Positions 1-8,871 of a stretch of 64,000 nt of DNA are shown piece after piece. Position 1 is the first letter of the stretch. The number at the start of each line of letters is the position of its first letter. Origin of the DNA: Hydrogenophaga sp. NFH-34 (GTDB taxonomy: Bacteria > Pseudomonadota > Gammaproteobacteria > Burkholderiales > Burkholderiaceae_C); assembly GCF_021401345.1 (NCBI RefSeq), contig NZ_JACBGE010000011.1, forward strand, positions 103,816 through 167,815. Direction: 5' to 3'. The notes beneath the pieces are model-generated. The model was not told the origin of the DNA. It made no database searches and worked only from the letters and a program-made list of their open reading frames with translations. The position numbers were made by a program, and so were the translations under genes.

Positions 1-1
1 G

Positions 2-1045
2 GCGCAACGTCGGGCAGGCAAGCCGATTCGTCATCCCGAGCGTCAGGCAGTCACTCGCGGATACTGCGTTCCCCAGAAATGCAACGAATTCGCGATGGGC
101 ATGTGTCGATTCTCCGGAAAGATCCGCTTCTACATCCCCGGTATCCCCGGGGCTGGGCTGTTCGAGCTGCACACCGGCAGCACGCCAGCGGCAACGGAGA
201 TCTACCAGCGGATCATGCAGGCGCTCCGTGCACTCAACGGCAAGTTGCGCAACTACACGCCTGATGGACGTCCCATCTTCTGGCTCACCAAGAAGAAGGC
301 AGTGCGGCAATACTTCGACGAGGAAGGCAACCCGAAAAAAGGAGAGCAGTGGGTGCCCGAGATCGAGATGGAAATCGAGATGCCGCGGGTCATCATGCTG
401 CAGGAAATGCGTGGTGAAGAACCGCAGGGCCTCAAGCCCGTGGCGGGCCTCGCAGCTACGCCCAGTGCATGGAACCAGCAGAGCCAAGAAGTGAACCGCG
501 CCACAAGCGAGGCAGACGACGATGGCACGGGCGAGCAGTTCCACGGTGGTGATTTCGAGCATCTTCGTGAACGTGCGCCCGACGATGAAGACGCCTGCAA
601 ACCTGCCGCTGTCGAAGACGCGAAGGTGCGTGAGGCTACTCCGGTGGCCAAGTCCGGAGACGGAGCGTCAGCCTCGCCGGCGGGCGGACAGGACACCATC
701 AGCCAGATGCAGTCTCATGCTGAACGCCTGGGCTACGTTGAAGAGCTGGGGCGCTGGGTTCAGGTGAAGCACGGTGGCGACTTCGCTGCTGCGCACAAGG
801 CCTGGATGTCCCTTTCCGAGCGCTTCTCCGCACGTCTGAAAGACTACCTTTCGCTGTCGCTGCTGATCCACGATCAGGGACTCAACTCCGACCTGGTGAT
901 GAAGTACCTGAAGCTGCGCTACGGCCCGGTTGGCGCCGGTGCAAAGCTCGCTGAGATGCTGGCGCACGTGAAGGACTTGTGCAACGACGGCGCCTCGGTG
1001 GCCACGTCGGTGATGGAAGAGTTGTTGGATGACGCAACGGCGTAA
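2..1045 (+). CDS. Plasmid hydrolase/metal-binding-like protein, 5' truncated by window edge
   Basis: The reading frame is open from base 2 with no stop, so the gene begins upstream of the window; the ATG at 95 is internal. The visible part has cysteines before a conserved-looking block (MGMCRFSGKIRFYIPGIPG, then FELHTGS), a charged middle (residues about 85-200 of the visible part) that looks disordered, and a helical C-terminal third. The N-terminal block resembles proteins annotated as 'hydrolase or metal-binding protein' on integrative elements and plasmids; this is recall, not a search result. No catalytic motif is obvious. A strong terminator follows 35 bases after the stop. Confidence 0.7.
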   Translation, partial: AQRRAGKPIRHPERQAVTRGYCVPQKCNEFAMGMCRFSGKIRFYIPGIPGAGLFELHTGSTPAATEIYQRIMQALRALNGKLRNYTPDGRPIFWLTKKKAVRQYFDEEGNPKKGEQWVPEIEMEIEMPRVIMLQEMRGEEPQGLKPVAGLAATPSAWNQQSQEVNRATSEADDDGTGEQFHGGDFEHLRERAPDDEDACKPAAVEDAKVREATPVAKSGDGASASPAGGQDTISQMQSHAERLGYVEELGRWVQVKHGGDFAAAHKAWMSLSERFSARLKDYLSLSLLIHDQGLNSDLVMKYLKLRYGPVGAGAKLAEMLAHVKDLCNDGASVATSVMEELLDDATA

Positions 1046-1080
1046 GCCCGCGCAAGTCCCGCCGATTCCTAGAAAGCACG

Positions 1081-1108
1081 CCGCCCCTTTGGGGGCGGTT
1101 TTTTTTTT
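1081..1108 (+). terminator. Rho-independent terminator
   Basis: CCGCCCC and GGGGCGG pair around a short TTTG loop and are followed by nine or more T. It ends the gene stopping at 1045. Confidence 0.9.
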
Positions 1109-1111
1109 GGC

Positions 1112-1666
1112 CTACAAGAACGTTGACTTTGCCAGGTTGGCGATCGAGGCTACCGAGCGCTCAACGCCACTCGTGTTCTCGATATGCCACAGCGGGTATT
1201 GGCACTCAAGCGCAGCATCGATGATGGAGGGAATGGCCTCATCCCTGAGTGATCTTTGGCCCGGGGTCCACAAGCGCTTGGTGACTGAAGCCCTATGCAG
1301 AAGGCGTGTTTCACGCTCGCTGTCCGGTACGGTGATGTGGACGATGGCGCCACCCATTGGCAGCAGTGCAATATGCTCGGCCTCCGCTGGGAATCCATCA
1401 ACTGACACTGGACCAACGTGACGAAGTCGCTCGATCTCCTTGCGCAGTGCCTGAACCACGTTGGGCTCAAGGCGCTGTCCAGCGGCTTGGCCGGCCAGCG
1501 CAACCAGAAACCTCAGGGAGTGCTCGCTCGGGAACTTCATCGATCTGGCCAACCGACCCAGGTCACCCAGGCTGACGTGGATGTATCCGTGTTCCCGTTG
1601 AAGCTGGCGCCCTATCGTTGTCTTTCCGCTTCCATGAAAGCCCACGAGGAAGATACAAGGGTGCAT
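1112..1666 (-). CDS. P-loop nucleotide kinase-like protein
   Basis: Starting from the Met at 1666 the protein is about 184 aa and opens with MHPCIFLVGFHGSGKT, a Walker A loop close to the N-terminus as in adenylate- and shikimate-kinase folds. Residues further on (SVDGFP and VHITVPDSERETR) fit the Walker B and lid regions of small-molecule or polynucleotide kinases. The substrate is unknown. The upstream small gene ends within the overlapping start region (stop at 1671), suggesting translational coupling. An upstream Met at 1684 is an alternative start; neither has a convincing ribosome-binding site. Confidence 0.7.
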   Translation of the reverse strand: MHPCIFLVGFHGSGKTTIGRQLQREHGYIHVSLGDLGRLARSMKFPSEHSLRFLVALAGQAAGQRLEPNVVQALRKEIERLRHVGPVSVDGFPAEAEHIALLPMGGAIVHITVPDSERETRLLHRASVTKRLWTPGQRSLRDEAIPSIIDAALECQYPLWHIENTSGVERSVASIANLAKSTFL

Positions 1667-1670
1667 TTTT

Positions 1671-1892
1671 TCAGTGCAGGCCATGTCCGTCTGAGGCCGA
1701 ACAGCTCGTAGGGGTCTTTGATGACTCCAATTCGGTCTTGATCGTCTCCAGTTGTTCGACGTGACGAGCGAACGGTAGCTGGACGCCAAGTGCCTTCTGT
1801 GCAGCAGCGATGAACAGGCTGGCGAGCTTGGCCGAGGACATGGCCGGGTATCGAGGTGTCAGGAGCTGGTCGAGAGGGTCGAACGATTTCAT
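1671..1892 (-). CDS. Small hypothetical protein upstream of kinase-like gene
   Basis: This 73-aa frame reads as a soluble, mostly helical protein with an alanine-rich core (SSAKLASLFIAAAQKAL). It lies directly upstream of the P-loop kinase-like gene on the same strand and its stop falls beside that gene's start, so the two probably form an operon. Family unknown. Confidence 0.5.
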   Translation of the reverse strand: MKSFDPLDQLLTPRYPAMSSAKLASLFIAAAQKALGVQLPFARHVEQLETIKTELESSKTPTSCSASDGHGLH

Positions 1893-1930
1893 GTGACCAT
1901 GATGTGTCTTGGTCGGAACGGGTCAAATCC

Positions 1931-2215
1931 TTACCGCTTGGACTGGACCTTCACGTCGATCCAGCAGCCGACGGGGACCACATGAATGACGCGAGTCGAA
2001 GCATCGGAGAAAACCAGCGAGCCGCGGCGGATGAATACGGATTCGGCTTTCGAAACCGATACCTCACGGTTTGGAGTTCCGTTGCCTGCCGGTGTGGTGT
2101 AGGCAATTTCCTCGGCGGTCGAGGCGTGAAGAGATAGGTGAGGGAAAAGCAATTGGGATCTCATGTTGAGGGCGTGAAAGTGCTGCCCTTTCTGCGGGCA
2201 AACCAGGGTACCCAT
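1931..2215 (-). CDS. Small hypothetical protein
   Basis: A 94-aa frame whose last 70 residues look protein-like (VSVSKAESVFIRRGSLVFS, then VVPVGCWIDVKVQSKR). A shorter form from Met18 (position 2164) is possible. No family recognised. It points away from the palindrome cluster that starts 60 bases upstream at 2275, which could be its control region. Confidence 0.4.
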   Translation of the reverse strand: MGTLVCPQKGQHFHALNMRSQLLFPHLSLHASTAEEIAYTTPAGNGTPNREVSVSKAESVFIRRGSLVFSDASTRVIHVVPVGCWIDVKVQSKR

Positions 2216-2274
2216 CTTCTAGCCCTCAGGGGGGTCGAGAGAGAACGAAAACCAGCAGAAGAAGGTCCGCTATC

Positions 2275-2296
2275 GAGCGCTCAAATTTGGGCGGCC
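2275..2296. promoter_or_regulatory. 22-bp palindromic site 1
   Basis: Left half is a full GAGCGCTCAAA and right half TTTGGGCGGCC. First of three copies of this window-wide site in 220 bases. Confidence 0.7.
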
Positions 2297-2383
2297 CTCG
2301 GAGAGGCACAGAGGCAGCGAGGAGGCACTCTAAGATGATTCAGAGCATTCCAGGCAAATGGTGGCTGATAATCTCCATCTTTC

Positions 2384-2405
2384 AAGCGCTCAAATTTGAG
2401 CGCTG
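2384..2405. promoter_or_regulatory. 22-bp palindromic site 2
   Basis: AAGCGCTCAAA followed by TTTGAGCGCTG, a 20-bp perfect palindrome. Its two variable positions (CTC and GAG) have changed together compared with copies that read CCC and GGG, keeping the dyad. Confidence 0.75.
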
Positions 2406-2470
2406 CAGGACGTCGGAAACCGATCTGGCGATGCTGTCGAAGGGGGCGTAGCGCCAAGTCGAAATCTGGA

Positions 2471-2492
2471 GGGCGTCCAAACTTGAGCGCTT
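2471..2492. promoter_or_regulatory. 22-bp palindromic site 3 (degenerate)
   Basis: GGGCGTCCAAA/CTTGAGCGCTT: the right half is intact, the left half has diverged. Confidence 0.5.
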
Positions 2493-2806
2493 GTGTCGAG
2501 GTGGCTACAAAGCAACAAGCACAAACCGAAAGCGGGAACCGCTTTCGCGGAATGCCTATCTGGGGTTTGTCTACTTCATTTCGATAGTTCAGATAGTTAT
2601 TCCAAGAATAATTAAATAATTCATTTGATTGAATTTATTATTCTTCAATACATTCAATATTTTATATTTAAGATTGATATTCTTGATGTTGGCGCACGAA
2701 GTCTCTTTGTGAATGGTCTTTCTTTTTGACTGTCATTCGTTTCGGGAGTGGATGGACCGCTCAACAGAATGAAAAGGCAATCCCAGCCCATTCATCAGGA
2801 GTATCC

Positions 2807-3694
2807 ATGTCCGATTCCGAAACCCTGCAGCCCAGCGAAGAGCAGAACCCCATCGACGCGAGTTCGACGGCACTTTCTGCCGAGTCGCCCGATGCCGAAG
2901 CCGTTGCCGCTCACGCGGCGATCACCGAGGCCGTTGAGTTCGCCAACGCCAGCATCAGCGCCGGTGAAGCAGGGGATGCCAAGCCCATCGAGCGCAAGCA
3001 ACTGACCCGTGAAGAGCGGCAGGCCATGTCACGCAAGATCGCCAGGCGCCAGCGCGAGCTGGGTACCCGCGAACTGGAACGGAAATACCCCAATACGATC
3101 GTGGTGCCGGCCGGCATCGCCATCGGAGATCCCAACATCGCTTCTTCGGCAGTCCGCTTCCTGGGGCTGACCGACCGCACCCTCCATCTGCTGCACCGGT
3201 ACGGTCAACGCTTCATGGGTGCCACCGAAGTTGCCAAAGTCCATGAGTCGATGGACAACGCGATTCGCAAGTACGTGGAAGAGGCCAGCCAGGCTCTCAG
3301 CCTGGGCCGCTCCCTGACAGAGAAAGCAAAGCTGGCGTCGGCCAACTCGGGCGACCCATGGTTCGCTCCTGAATACACCAGCACCACCCTCGAAGTGACC
3401 TTCGGCGTCAAGACGCGCCAGGCACTGAACCTCGTCCGAGCCCTTCAGCAGTGGGATCTGGCCATCGTTGAATTCGCCGCCCTGGACTTTAACGGCGAGG
3501 GAGACATCGACCAGATCGACACCCTGCGCCAGAACGAGCGGCGACTCTTCGGCGACATCAGCCGCCTGTGCCTGCGGGTGATCCAGTCCGTGAACCGTCG
3601 CAGTCAGGCCATGGCGCGGCCTGCACCCAAGGAAGAAGGGGAGGGGCAGGCAGAGGCCACCGAAGCCGCAAACGGAGCCCCTGAAGCTGCCTGA
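2807..3694 (+). CDS. Plasmid/ICE protein of AcaB/DUF1845-like type (tentative)
   Basis: The start at 2807 (MSDSETLQ) has a good ribosome-binding site (CAGGAG) seven bases upstream and gives 295 aa; an in-frame GTG or ATG at 2726 is less likely. The first 70 residues are acidic and alanine-rich, then a basic stretch (RKIARRQRELG) leads into the conserved-looking core (SIVV-like TIVVPAGIAIGDPN; later TTLEVTFGVKTRQALNLV). The C-terminal layout resembles DUF1845/AcaB-type integrative-element proteins, which include transcriptional regulators, but this is a weak match by eye. It is the first gene after the operator-rich region, so it may be controlled by those sites or be their binding protein. 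Confidence 0.55.
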   Translation: MSDSETLQPSEEQNPIDASSTALSAESPDAEAVAAHAAITEAVEFANASISAGEAGDAKPIERKQLTREERQAMSRKIARRQRELGTRELERKYPNTIVVPAGIAIGDPNIASSAVRFLGLTDRTLHLLHRYGQRFMGATEVAKVHESMDNAIRKYVEEASQALSLGRSLTEKAKLASANSGDPWFAPEYTSTTLEVTFGVKTRQALNLVRALQQWDLAIVEFAALDFNGEGDIDQIDTLRQNERRLFGDISRLCLRVIQSVNRRSQAMARPAPKEEGEGQAEATEAANGAPEAA

Positions 3695-3736
3695 GCCCGA
3701 GCATCCGGCGGTCGATCCACGCAGCATCAACCATGG

Positions 3737-3757
3737 AGCCCGGTTCGCCGGGCTTTT
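3737..3757 (+). terminator. Terminator between the 2807 gene and helicase gene
   Basis: AGCCCGG/CCGGGCT around TTCG followed by four T, 42 bases after the stop at 3694 and just ahead of the helicase start. Confidence 0.75.
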
Positions 3758-3777
3758 GCATTCTTGGAGCCCTTCGA

Positions 3778-5658
3778 ATGTCAGAAATTCAGTCCCAGAT
3801 CGATTCTCTGAACCCCGAACAAAAAGAGGTTGCCCTGTGTATGGGTCATTGCCTGGCCATCGCGGCGCCGGGGTCCGGAAAGACAAAGACGCTGGCCGTG
3901 AAAGCAGCCTATCTTTTGGACAAGGGCCATACGGTGACCGCTGTGACGTTCACACGTGATGCCGCATTGGAGCTTCGGGACCGGATCATCGCGCTGACCG
4001 GGCGTGAGGCACTTCCCAATTTGCTGGTGGGTACCTTTCACTCCATCGACCTTCTGATGGCCTTTCCGGGAAAGGCCAGGTCCGGAATGGGCAGCAATAT
4101 CCTGAAGGCAGGTCACTCCCGGCTGACCCGGCAGTGGGAGATCGTCAAGGAGGCCACGCGGCGCTCTATCGTGGACAGGGCCATTGCCCAGGCAGGTCTG
4201 GCTATCGAGCGTGACGAAGGCACCAGGCTGATCGAGACCATCAAATCCGGATATGCAAAGCCGGGCACTGATCAAGAGGCGCAGTTGGTCAAGGCATATG
4301 CCGAGCTGTTGCGCCGGCATGGTGTCATCGACTTTCAGGACATCCTGCTGGAGACGAACAAGGCCATGGCCAATGGGCAGATCAGCCCACTGCGCACCGA
4401 CCACCTGATGATCGATGAATTCCAGGACACGGACACCACCCAGTTTCAGTGGGCCATGCACCACGCAGCCGGCAGCGTCCTGACAGCGGTGGGGGATGAT
4501 GACCAGTCGATCTATGGCTTTCGACGCGCACTGGGCTATAAGGGCATGGCCGACTTCCATGACCAGCTTCAGGCAACCAGGATCGTGTTGGGCATGAACT
4601 ACCGTTCCCACAGTGAAGTGCTGGAGCCATCGGCAATGCTCATCGGGAAGAACCAGGACCGCATGGAAAAGGAGCTGGTCTCTTTCAAGGGGCCAGGCGG
4701 GGATGCATTCTGGGACCGATTCGGAACTCGCACGGACGAGGCCAGAAATTGCCACGAATGGATCAGGGCGGCACTGGACCGCGGAGAAAGCGCTGGTGTC
4801 CTGGCACGAACAAACAAGCGGCTGGATACCATAGAGGTGCAGTGCGTGAAAAACCGAACGCCCTACATCAGGGGCGAAGGTGGCTCCATTCTTCAATCTC
4901 GGGAAATGGCTGTCTTCACCGCGGCAATCGGCCTGCTGACCAGGGACAACATGCTCGATGCGGATGAGGTCCTGGCGTGGATGAAGCTGACCGAAGAGGA
5001 TATTGACGGCATCCATCGCTCCCTTGGCAAAACAGGCTTCATGCGCCTTGATCGAGCCGGGCTGCAGAGGCTCCCTCTTGCGGCAGAGGCCCGCTCGAAA
5101 GTGAGTACCTTGGTAAAGCGCAGCCTGGACTGGCGCAAGATTCTGGACCACGGCGGTGTGAACTTCGTGGTGGACCGCATATTCGCCCTGCTCAATGAAC
5201 ACGTGGGCGAAGACAAACGTGCAGGTCGAGCGCTGGAAGTGATCAAGGAAATCTTCTTGAAGCCGGTGGGTAGCGCCGAATCAGGAATTGCGCAGATGGC
5301 CAGCAGGTTGGAGCACATCCGAGCATTGATGGAAGGCCGGAAGAAAAAGGATGATGGCAAGGAGGAACCACCGTCGGTTGCCCTGATAACGGCTCATGGC
5401 TCCAAGGGGTTGGAATGGGACAACGTGTGGATCGTAGGGGCTGAGCATGGAGCCTTTCCCGATGAATCAGCCTCGGTTCAAGAAGAGCGGCGCCTGTTCT
5501 TCGTTGCCATGACCCGGGCAAGGAAGCACCTTCGAGTGAGCGCCTCTGGCACCAAACCACTGTCAGCGTTTGTTGATGATGCAGGGCTCCTTCGGACGCC
5601 AGAGCCTGTTGCACTGCCTGCCGCAGATTCAGTTGAACAGGACTGGGACGAGTTCTAA
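3778..5658 (+). CDS. UvrD/Rep-type superfamily 1 DNA helicase
   Basis: From the ATG at 3778 (GGAG nine bases upstream) the product is 626 aa and carries the SF1A motifs in order: APGSGKT (motif I), VTFTRDAALELRDR (Ia), IDEFQDTD (II), GDDDQSIYGFR (III), NYRSH (IV), ITAHGSKGLEWDNVW (V) and FFVAMTRARKHL (VI). It should be an ATP-driven 3'-5' DNA helicase. It is shorter than chromosomal UvrD (about 720 aa), with no extra nuclease domain visible. It is convergent with the DinG-type helicase (15 bases between stops). A plasmid-borne helicase of this type would serve replication, recombination or repair of the element. Confidence 0.9.
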   Translation: MSEIQSQIDSLNPEQKEVALCMGHCLAIAAPGSGKTKTLAVKAAYLLDKGHTVTAVTFTRDAALELRDRIIALTGREALPNLLVGTFHSIDLLMAFPGKARSGMGSNILKAGHSRLTRQWEIVKEATRRSIVDRAIAQAGLAIERDEGTRLIETIKSGYAKPGTDQEAQLVKAYAELLRRHGVIDFQDILLETNKAMANGQISPLRTDHLMIDEFQDTDTTQFQWAMHHAAGSVLTAVGDDDQSIYGFRRALGYKGMADFHDQLQATRIVLGMNYRSHSEVLEPSAMLIGKNQDRMEKELVSFKGPGGDAFWDRFGTRTDEARNCHEWIRAALDRGESAGVLARTNKRLDTIEVQCVKNRTPYIRGEGGSILQSREMAVFTAAIGLLTRDNMLDADEVLAWMKLTEEDIDGIHRSLGKTGFMRLDRAGLQRLPLAAEARSKVSTLVKRSLDWRKILDHGGVNFVVDRIFALLNEHVGEDKRAGRALEVIKEIFLKPVGSAESGIAQMASRLEHIRALMEGRKKKDDGKEEPPSVALITAHGSKGLEWDNVWIVGAEHGAFPDESASVQEERRLFFVAMTRARKHLRVSASGTKPLSAFVDDAGLLRTPEPVALPAADSVEQDWDEF

Positions 5659-5673
5659 CTCAGGCCCTGGCGT

Positions 5674-7692
5674 TCAGCTCGTCAGAACCTTGGTGAACTG
5701 CGTGCTGGCAACGATGCGGCTTCCGTACCGCTTGGAGATCAGTCTCCGGTCCAGAACCATGATCTCGCCATAGTCACTTTCACGGCGCATCAGGCGCCCG
5801 CACACCTGGGCAAACTTTCGGCCGCACACAGGCAGTGTCAGAAGGTTGAAGGGCTCCTTGCCCCTTTCCTTCAGGTACTCACCGTGAGTGGCGATCACAG
5901 GGTCCTCCTGGGTGGGGAAGGGCAGCTTCGTGATCACCACTTGCGTGCAGTAAGTCCCTGGCAGATCCACTCCCTCGCCAACGCTGTCCAGTCCGAAGAT
6001 GACGGAGCGCCGGCCGGCGTCGATTCGCCTGCGATGCTCATCGAGCATGCTGGAGGGTTGCCACTTCCCCTGTATCAGGACAAGCTGTTTGATGTGTTCA
6101 GGCAGCGCCTCAAAACATTCCTGCATCAGCTTTCGGCTGGTGAAGTAGACCAGCACCCCCTGGTGCTCGCTGGAAAGGTCCTTCAGGTATGCGATGACCC
6201 GGCGCCCGTGGCCCGGGTCATTCCCGTCCAGTGCCATTCGTGGCACGTACAGTCGAGCCCGTTCCCTGTCGAAGGGCGTATCGAGCTTGAGGGTTGGCGT
6301 CTTCTCGGGCATGCCCAGAGAAAAGATCGTCGGTTTGAACTCACCAAGGGCAGCGATGGTCGCGCTGGTGATCAGCGCGGTTTTAACGACGGGCCACAGG
6401 TGCTTTCTTGCCTTGTCTGCTGGATTGAAGGGCGAGCAGCAGATCTCCAGTGATTGGCGACCGCGTTCCAGCCATCGAGCCAGCTCTTCCTCGCCGGTGT
6501 ACTCAGCGATGCACTTCTGGGCCTCTTCGATCTTGGAGAGCAGCTCACCGAACCGAATTTCGGCGATCGATTGAATTCCCGCAACCTTGGAGCCGCCTTC
6601 CTTTTCCTTCTGCCGAACACGGTCGCGGCACTTCGAAACCCGATCCTTGAGTTCGTCTATGTTTCCGGCGAGCGTGACGAGCAGGTCCATGAACTGTGGT
6701 GGGGCTTCCCCGAGGCGGAACCTGTGCATCGTCCCGTCTCCGATCATGGTCGCAATCGACTGGGCGGTTGCGTTCCACATTCCCCTGACCCGCTCGCTTG
6801 CAAAGTCGATTCCGTCTCGGTCTGAACCAGCGAAGGTCAACACGGCCTTGATCGACTCGTCCCAATACTCCCCGAAGTCCAGCCGTCGAGCGAATGCACT
6901 GATGAGCTTGTCGCCGAGATGGTGACCTTCGTCGAACACGTAGATGGCCTTCTGGTCGGCCAGGGGGCTGTTCGGTACACGTGAAAGGCAAGTCAGCAGG
7001 TAGTCGTGATTCGTGATGATGACGCGAGCAGTCTTCAGCGAATCCTGGACCTTGTAGTAGGGGCAGTCGTCGAATGCCGGACAGTTTCGGCTGGTGCATG
7101 TCAAGGCGTTGTTGGCGATCTTGCGCCAAGTCGCATGGGGTAGTGCCTCGTCCAAAGAGTCCCGCACCCCGTCCCATTCGCCAGATTCAAGCCGGCGATG
7201 GAGTCGAACGACCTTCTCGCATTCTTGGGCGCCTTGCTCACTCTGGAACATGTCGTTGGCAACCTCCACCACGCTTTCGAGGCTCATCGGGCATGCATAG
7301 CGTTCGCGGCCCTTGGCCACGGCAACCGTGACCGACTTGATGGAAACACCTTCGTGAACGACCGAGGAAATTGCCTGGATTGCAGCAGGTATGTCTCGTG
7401 CCGCAAGCTGGTCCTGGAGGCTGGCCGTAGCCGTCGAGATGATCAGCACTCGGTCCTGCAGCGCGGCTGTGATGATGCCGGGCAGAAGGTAGCCCATGCT
7501 CTTGCCTGTTCCGGTGGGTGCGTCGATGATGCCTGCCGTTTCGCGTGCAAAGAGTGCCGCGGAACGCTTGATCATCTGCTTTTGCTGCTCCCGGGGCTTG
7601 AAGCCAGGCATCACGATCGGGAGCGCGGCATACGCCTTGGCGATGAAGCCGTTGATCAAGGTGGAATTGGTGGAGGTGTTGTGCTCGGACAT
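5674..7692 (-). CDS. dinG: DinG/XPD-family ATP-dependent DNA helicase
   Basis: The product has DAPTGTGKS (Walker A), VFDEGHHL (DEGH box), a cluster of cysteines between them (YACP, TCTSRNC, CPYY) that matches the 4Fe-4S site of DinG/XPD helicases, and C-terminal GLDSVGEGVDLPG and QVCGRLMRRESDYGEI motifs. Expected to be a 5'-3' helicase active on forked DNA, R-loops or recombination intermediates. I chose the Met at 7692 (MSEHNTS, 672 aa), which has GGGA six bases upstream; Mets at 7698 and 7704 and a GTG at 7764 are alternatives. It is divergent from the 8063 gene, with a palindromic site between them. Confidence 0.88.
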   Translation of the reverse strand: MSEHNTSTNSTLINGFIAKAYAALPIVMPGFKPREQQKQMIKRSAALFARETAGIIDAPTGTGKSMGYLLPGIITAALQDRVLIISTATASLQDQLAARDIPAAIQAISSVVHEGVSIKSVTVAVAKGRERYACPMSLESVVEVANDMFQSEQGAQECEKVVRLHRRLESGEWDGVRDSLDEALPHATWRKIANNALTCTSRNCPAFDDCPYYKVQDSLKTARVIITNHDYLLTCLSRVPNSPLADQKAIYVFDEGHHLGDKLISAFARRLDFGEYWDESIKAVLTFAGSDRDGIDFASERVRGMWNATAQSIATMIGDGTMHRFRLGEAPPQFMDLLVTLAGNIDELKDRVSKCRDRVRQKEKEGGSKVAGIQSIAEIRFGELLSKIEEAQKCIAEYTGEEELARWLERGRQSLEICCSPFNPADKARKHLWPVVKTALITSATIAALGEFKPTIFSLGMPEKTPTLKLDTPFDRERARLYVPRMALDGNDPGHGRRVIAYLKDLSSEHQGVLVYFTSRKLMQECFEALPEHIKQLVLIQGKWQPSSMLDEHRRRIDAGRRSVIFGLDSVGEGVDLPGTYCTQVVITKLPFPTQEDPVIATHGEYLKERGKEPFNLLTLPVCGRKFAQVCGRLMRRESDYGEIMVLDRRLISKRYGSRIVASTQFTKVLTS

Positions 7693-7824
7693 GGTCATTC
7701 CCATGGTCCCAGCCAACCGGGGAAAATCAAGCTGGAGTGCTGTGAGTTTGGATCGGTCAATCACTCAGGCTCGCTTCGTCGCCTTCGAGGCCAAGGAAAG
7801 ATGTCCAATCCCTCGTGAACGATG

Positions 7825-7846
7825 GAGCGCCCAAATTCGAGCGCTC
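7825..7846. promoter_or_regulatory. 22-bp palindromic site 4
   Basis: GAGCGCCCAAA and TTCGAGCGCTC, one central mismatch. It lies in the 370-base interval between the divergent dinG-like gene and the gene at 8063. Nothing else is evident in that interval; an in-frame ATG at 7890 could extend the 8063 gene. Confidence 0.75.
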
Positions 7847-8062
7847 AAAAGCGGAGCTAGTGGGGCTTGCTTTTGTCCACCAAGCGAGATGCTGACGGCG
7901 AGAGAATCAATCCAAGGGCAGATTGAATCCGCGATTGCGGGATGTGCACCCACCAGCATCAACGAACTTGACGGATCTGTCTTGAGCCAGGAGGCTGACG
8001 ACAGCTTCGACGCTGACTCCATTTGCAACACCGATGAAATCGGGAAACGAACTGGAGCAAAA

Positions 8063-8311
8063 ATGACCACATCTATCACCAAGATCGAGAAATCAATCCT
8101 CGATGAATTCAAGAGCGAGTCTCAGCATCTGCGTGAGCAGCCCGTGACCGACGCGATGCAAGAAGAGCTTGCGAAGATCTCGTTGCCCTTTCACCTGAAG
8201 TTCCAGGAGCTGGGTTACCAGTGGAACGAGAGCCTGCTGTTGCTGCGAAAGGCCTTCGACCACAAACCGCCCCGCAACAAGAAGCCGCAACCGCTTTCGG
8301 TCTTCGGATGA
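8063..8311 (+). CDS. Small hypothetical protein
   Basis: 82 aa from the ATG at 8063, with GGAG six bases upstream. The frame continues open upstream, but that part is opposite the helicase gene and reads poorly. The protein is helical and charged, ending in a basic tail (KPPRNKKPQPLSVFG). No family recognised. It precedes the first structured leader and its terminator. Confidence 0.6.
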   Translation: MTTSITKIEKSILDEFKSESQHLREQPVTDAMQEELAKISLPFHLKFQELGYQWNESLLLLRKAFDHKPPRNKKPQPLSVFG

Positions 8312-8344
8312 AGATCTCCGAGGCTCAAGCCCCTACCAACACTC

Positions 8345-8457
8345 AGCCCGCTTCAGCGGGCTTTCTCATGGGCTTCATGGGCTTTCCAGGTGTCCATGAG
8401 AAAGCCTGACGGCTACTCCTTTCACCATCACCCTTCTTGGGAAGAAAGGAACACACC
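8345..8457 (+). promoter_or_regulatory. Structured RNA leader 1 (of 8458 gene)
   Basis: Terminator AGCCCGC/GCGGGCT, then hairpin P1 with a 13-bp perfect stem (GGCTTTCTCATGG 8359-8371 with CCATGAGAAAGCC 8394-8406), then P2: TCCTTTC (8417-8423) pairs with the ribosome-binding site GAAAGGA (8444-8450) around a CCC/GGG mini-hairpin. Confidence 0.8.
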
Positions 8458-8862
8458 ATGAGCTTGAAAGAGCTTGCCATGGCTGTAGTGGACGCCAGTG
8501 AAAAGGGCGATCTCACTGCGGCAATTCAGGCACTCGGCGCTGAACTCAAGCGCCTTGAGCAGACGGGCGGGGACCAGGAAGAAGTCATTCAAATGGCCAG
8601 GCGAGCGTACTGCGACGATGACGACATCCAGATCGATGAAGACGCTGAGGTCAGTGAGACCGATGATGGTGCCTGGGTCTCGGCTTGGGTCTGGGTGTCC
8701 ACCGAGGAAATGATGGACCCCTTCGCTCCCCGGATTGAGGACGTGATCTTTGATGAAGGCGGGGCTGGACCTTACACCCCGCCAGAAGATGACCCTTCGC
8801 TCGTGCAAGCCAGCGACTTGGAAATGGACGAGCCAGGCAAGTGGGACGAAGAAGCGTCCTGA
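8458..8862 (+). CDS. Acidic hypothetical protein with RNA leader
   Basis: 134 aa, very acidic in its second half (YCDDDDIQIDEDAEVSETDDG). The ATG at 8458 follows the leader's AAAGGA site. A helical N-terminus (AAIQALGAELKRLEQ) is followed by what is probably a disordered tail. The acidic, DNA-mimic-like composition is suggestive, but no family is recognised. First gene of the leader-controlled array. Confidence 0.7.
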   Translation: MSLKELAMAVVDASEKGDLTAAIQALGAELKRLEQTGGDQEEVIQMARRAYCDDDDIQIDEDAEVSETDDGAWVSAWVWVSTEEMMDPFAPRIEDVIFDEGGAGPYTPPEDDPSLVQASDLEMDEPGKWDEEAS

Positions 8863-8871
8863 CAGCATCAC

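Larger units (their letters stand above)
2216..2806. other. Non-coding control region: three palindromic sites plus AT-rich inverted repeat
   Basis: No convincing gene lies here. It holds the three 22-bp sites, then a sharply AT-rich stretch at about 2588-2690. Inside that stretch AGAATAAT (2605-2612) pairs with ATTATTCT (2637-2644), and AATTCA (2618-2623) with TGAATT (2630-2635) around TTTGAT, forming a 40-base imperfect inverted repeat. Operator cluster plus AT-rich DNA fits an origin, a centromere or a strongly regulated promoter; no Rep gene is adjacent to decide. Confidence 0.5.

Noticed and set aside
3781..5202. 473-codon minus-strand frame opposite the UvrD-type helicase
   Set aside because: Antisense of a gene with all seven helicase motifs; composition is typical of a shadow frame.
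7496..8062. Long upstream extension of the 8063 gene
   Set aside because: The extension lies antisense to the DinG-type gene and across a palindromic site; the ATG at 8063 has a proper ribosome-binding site.
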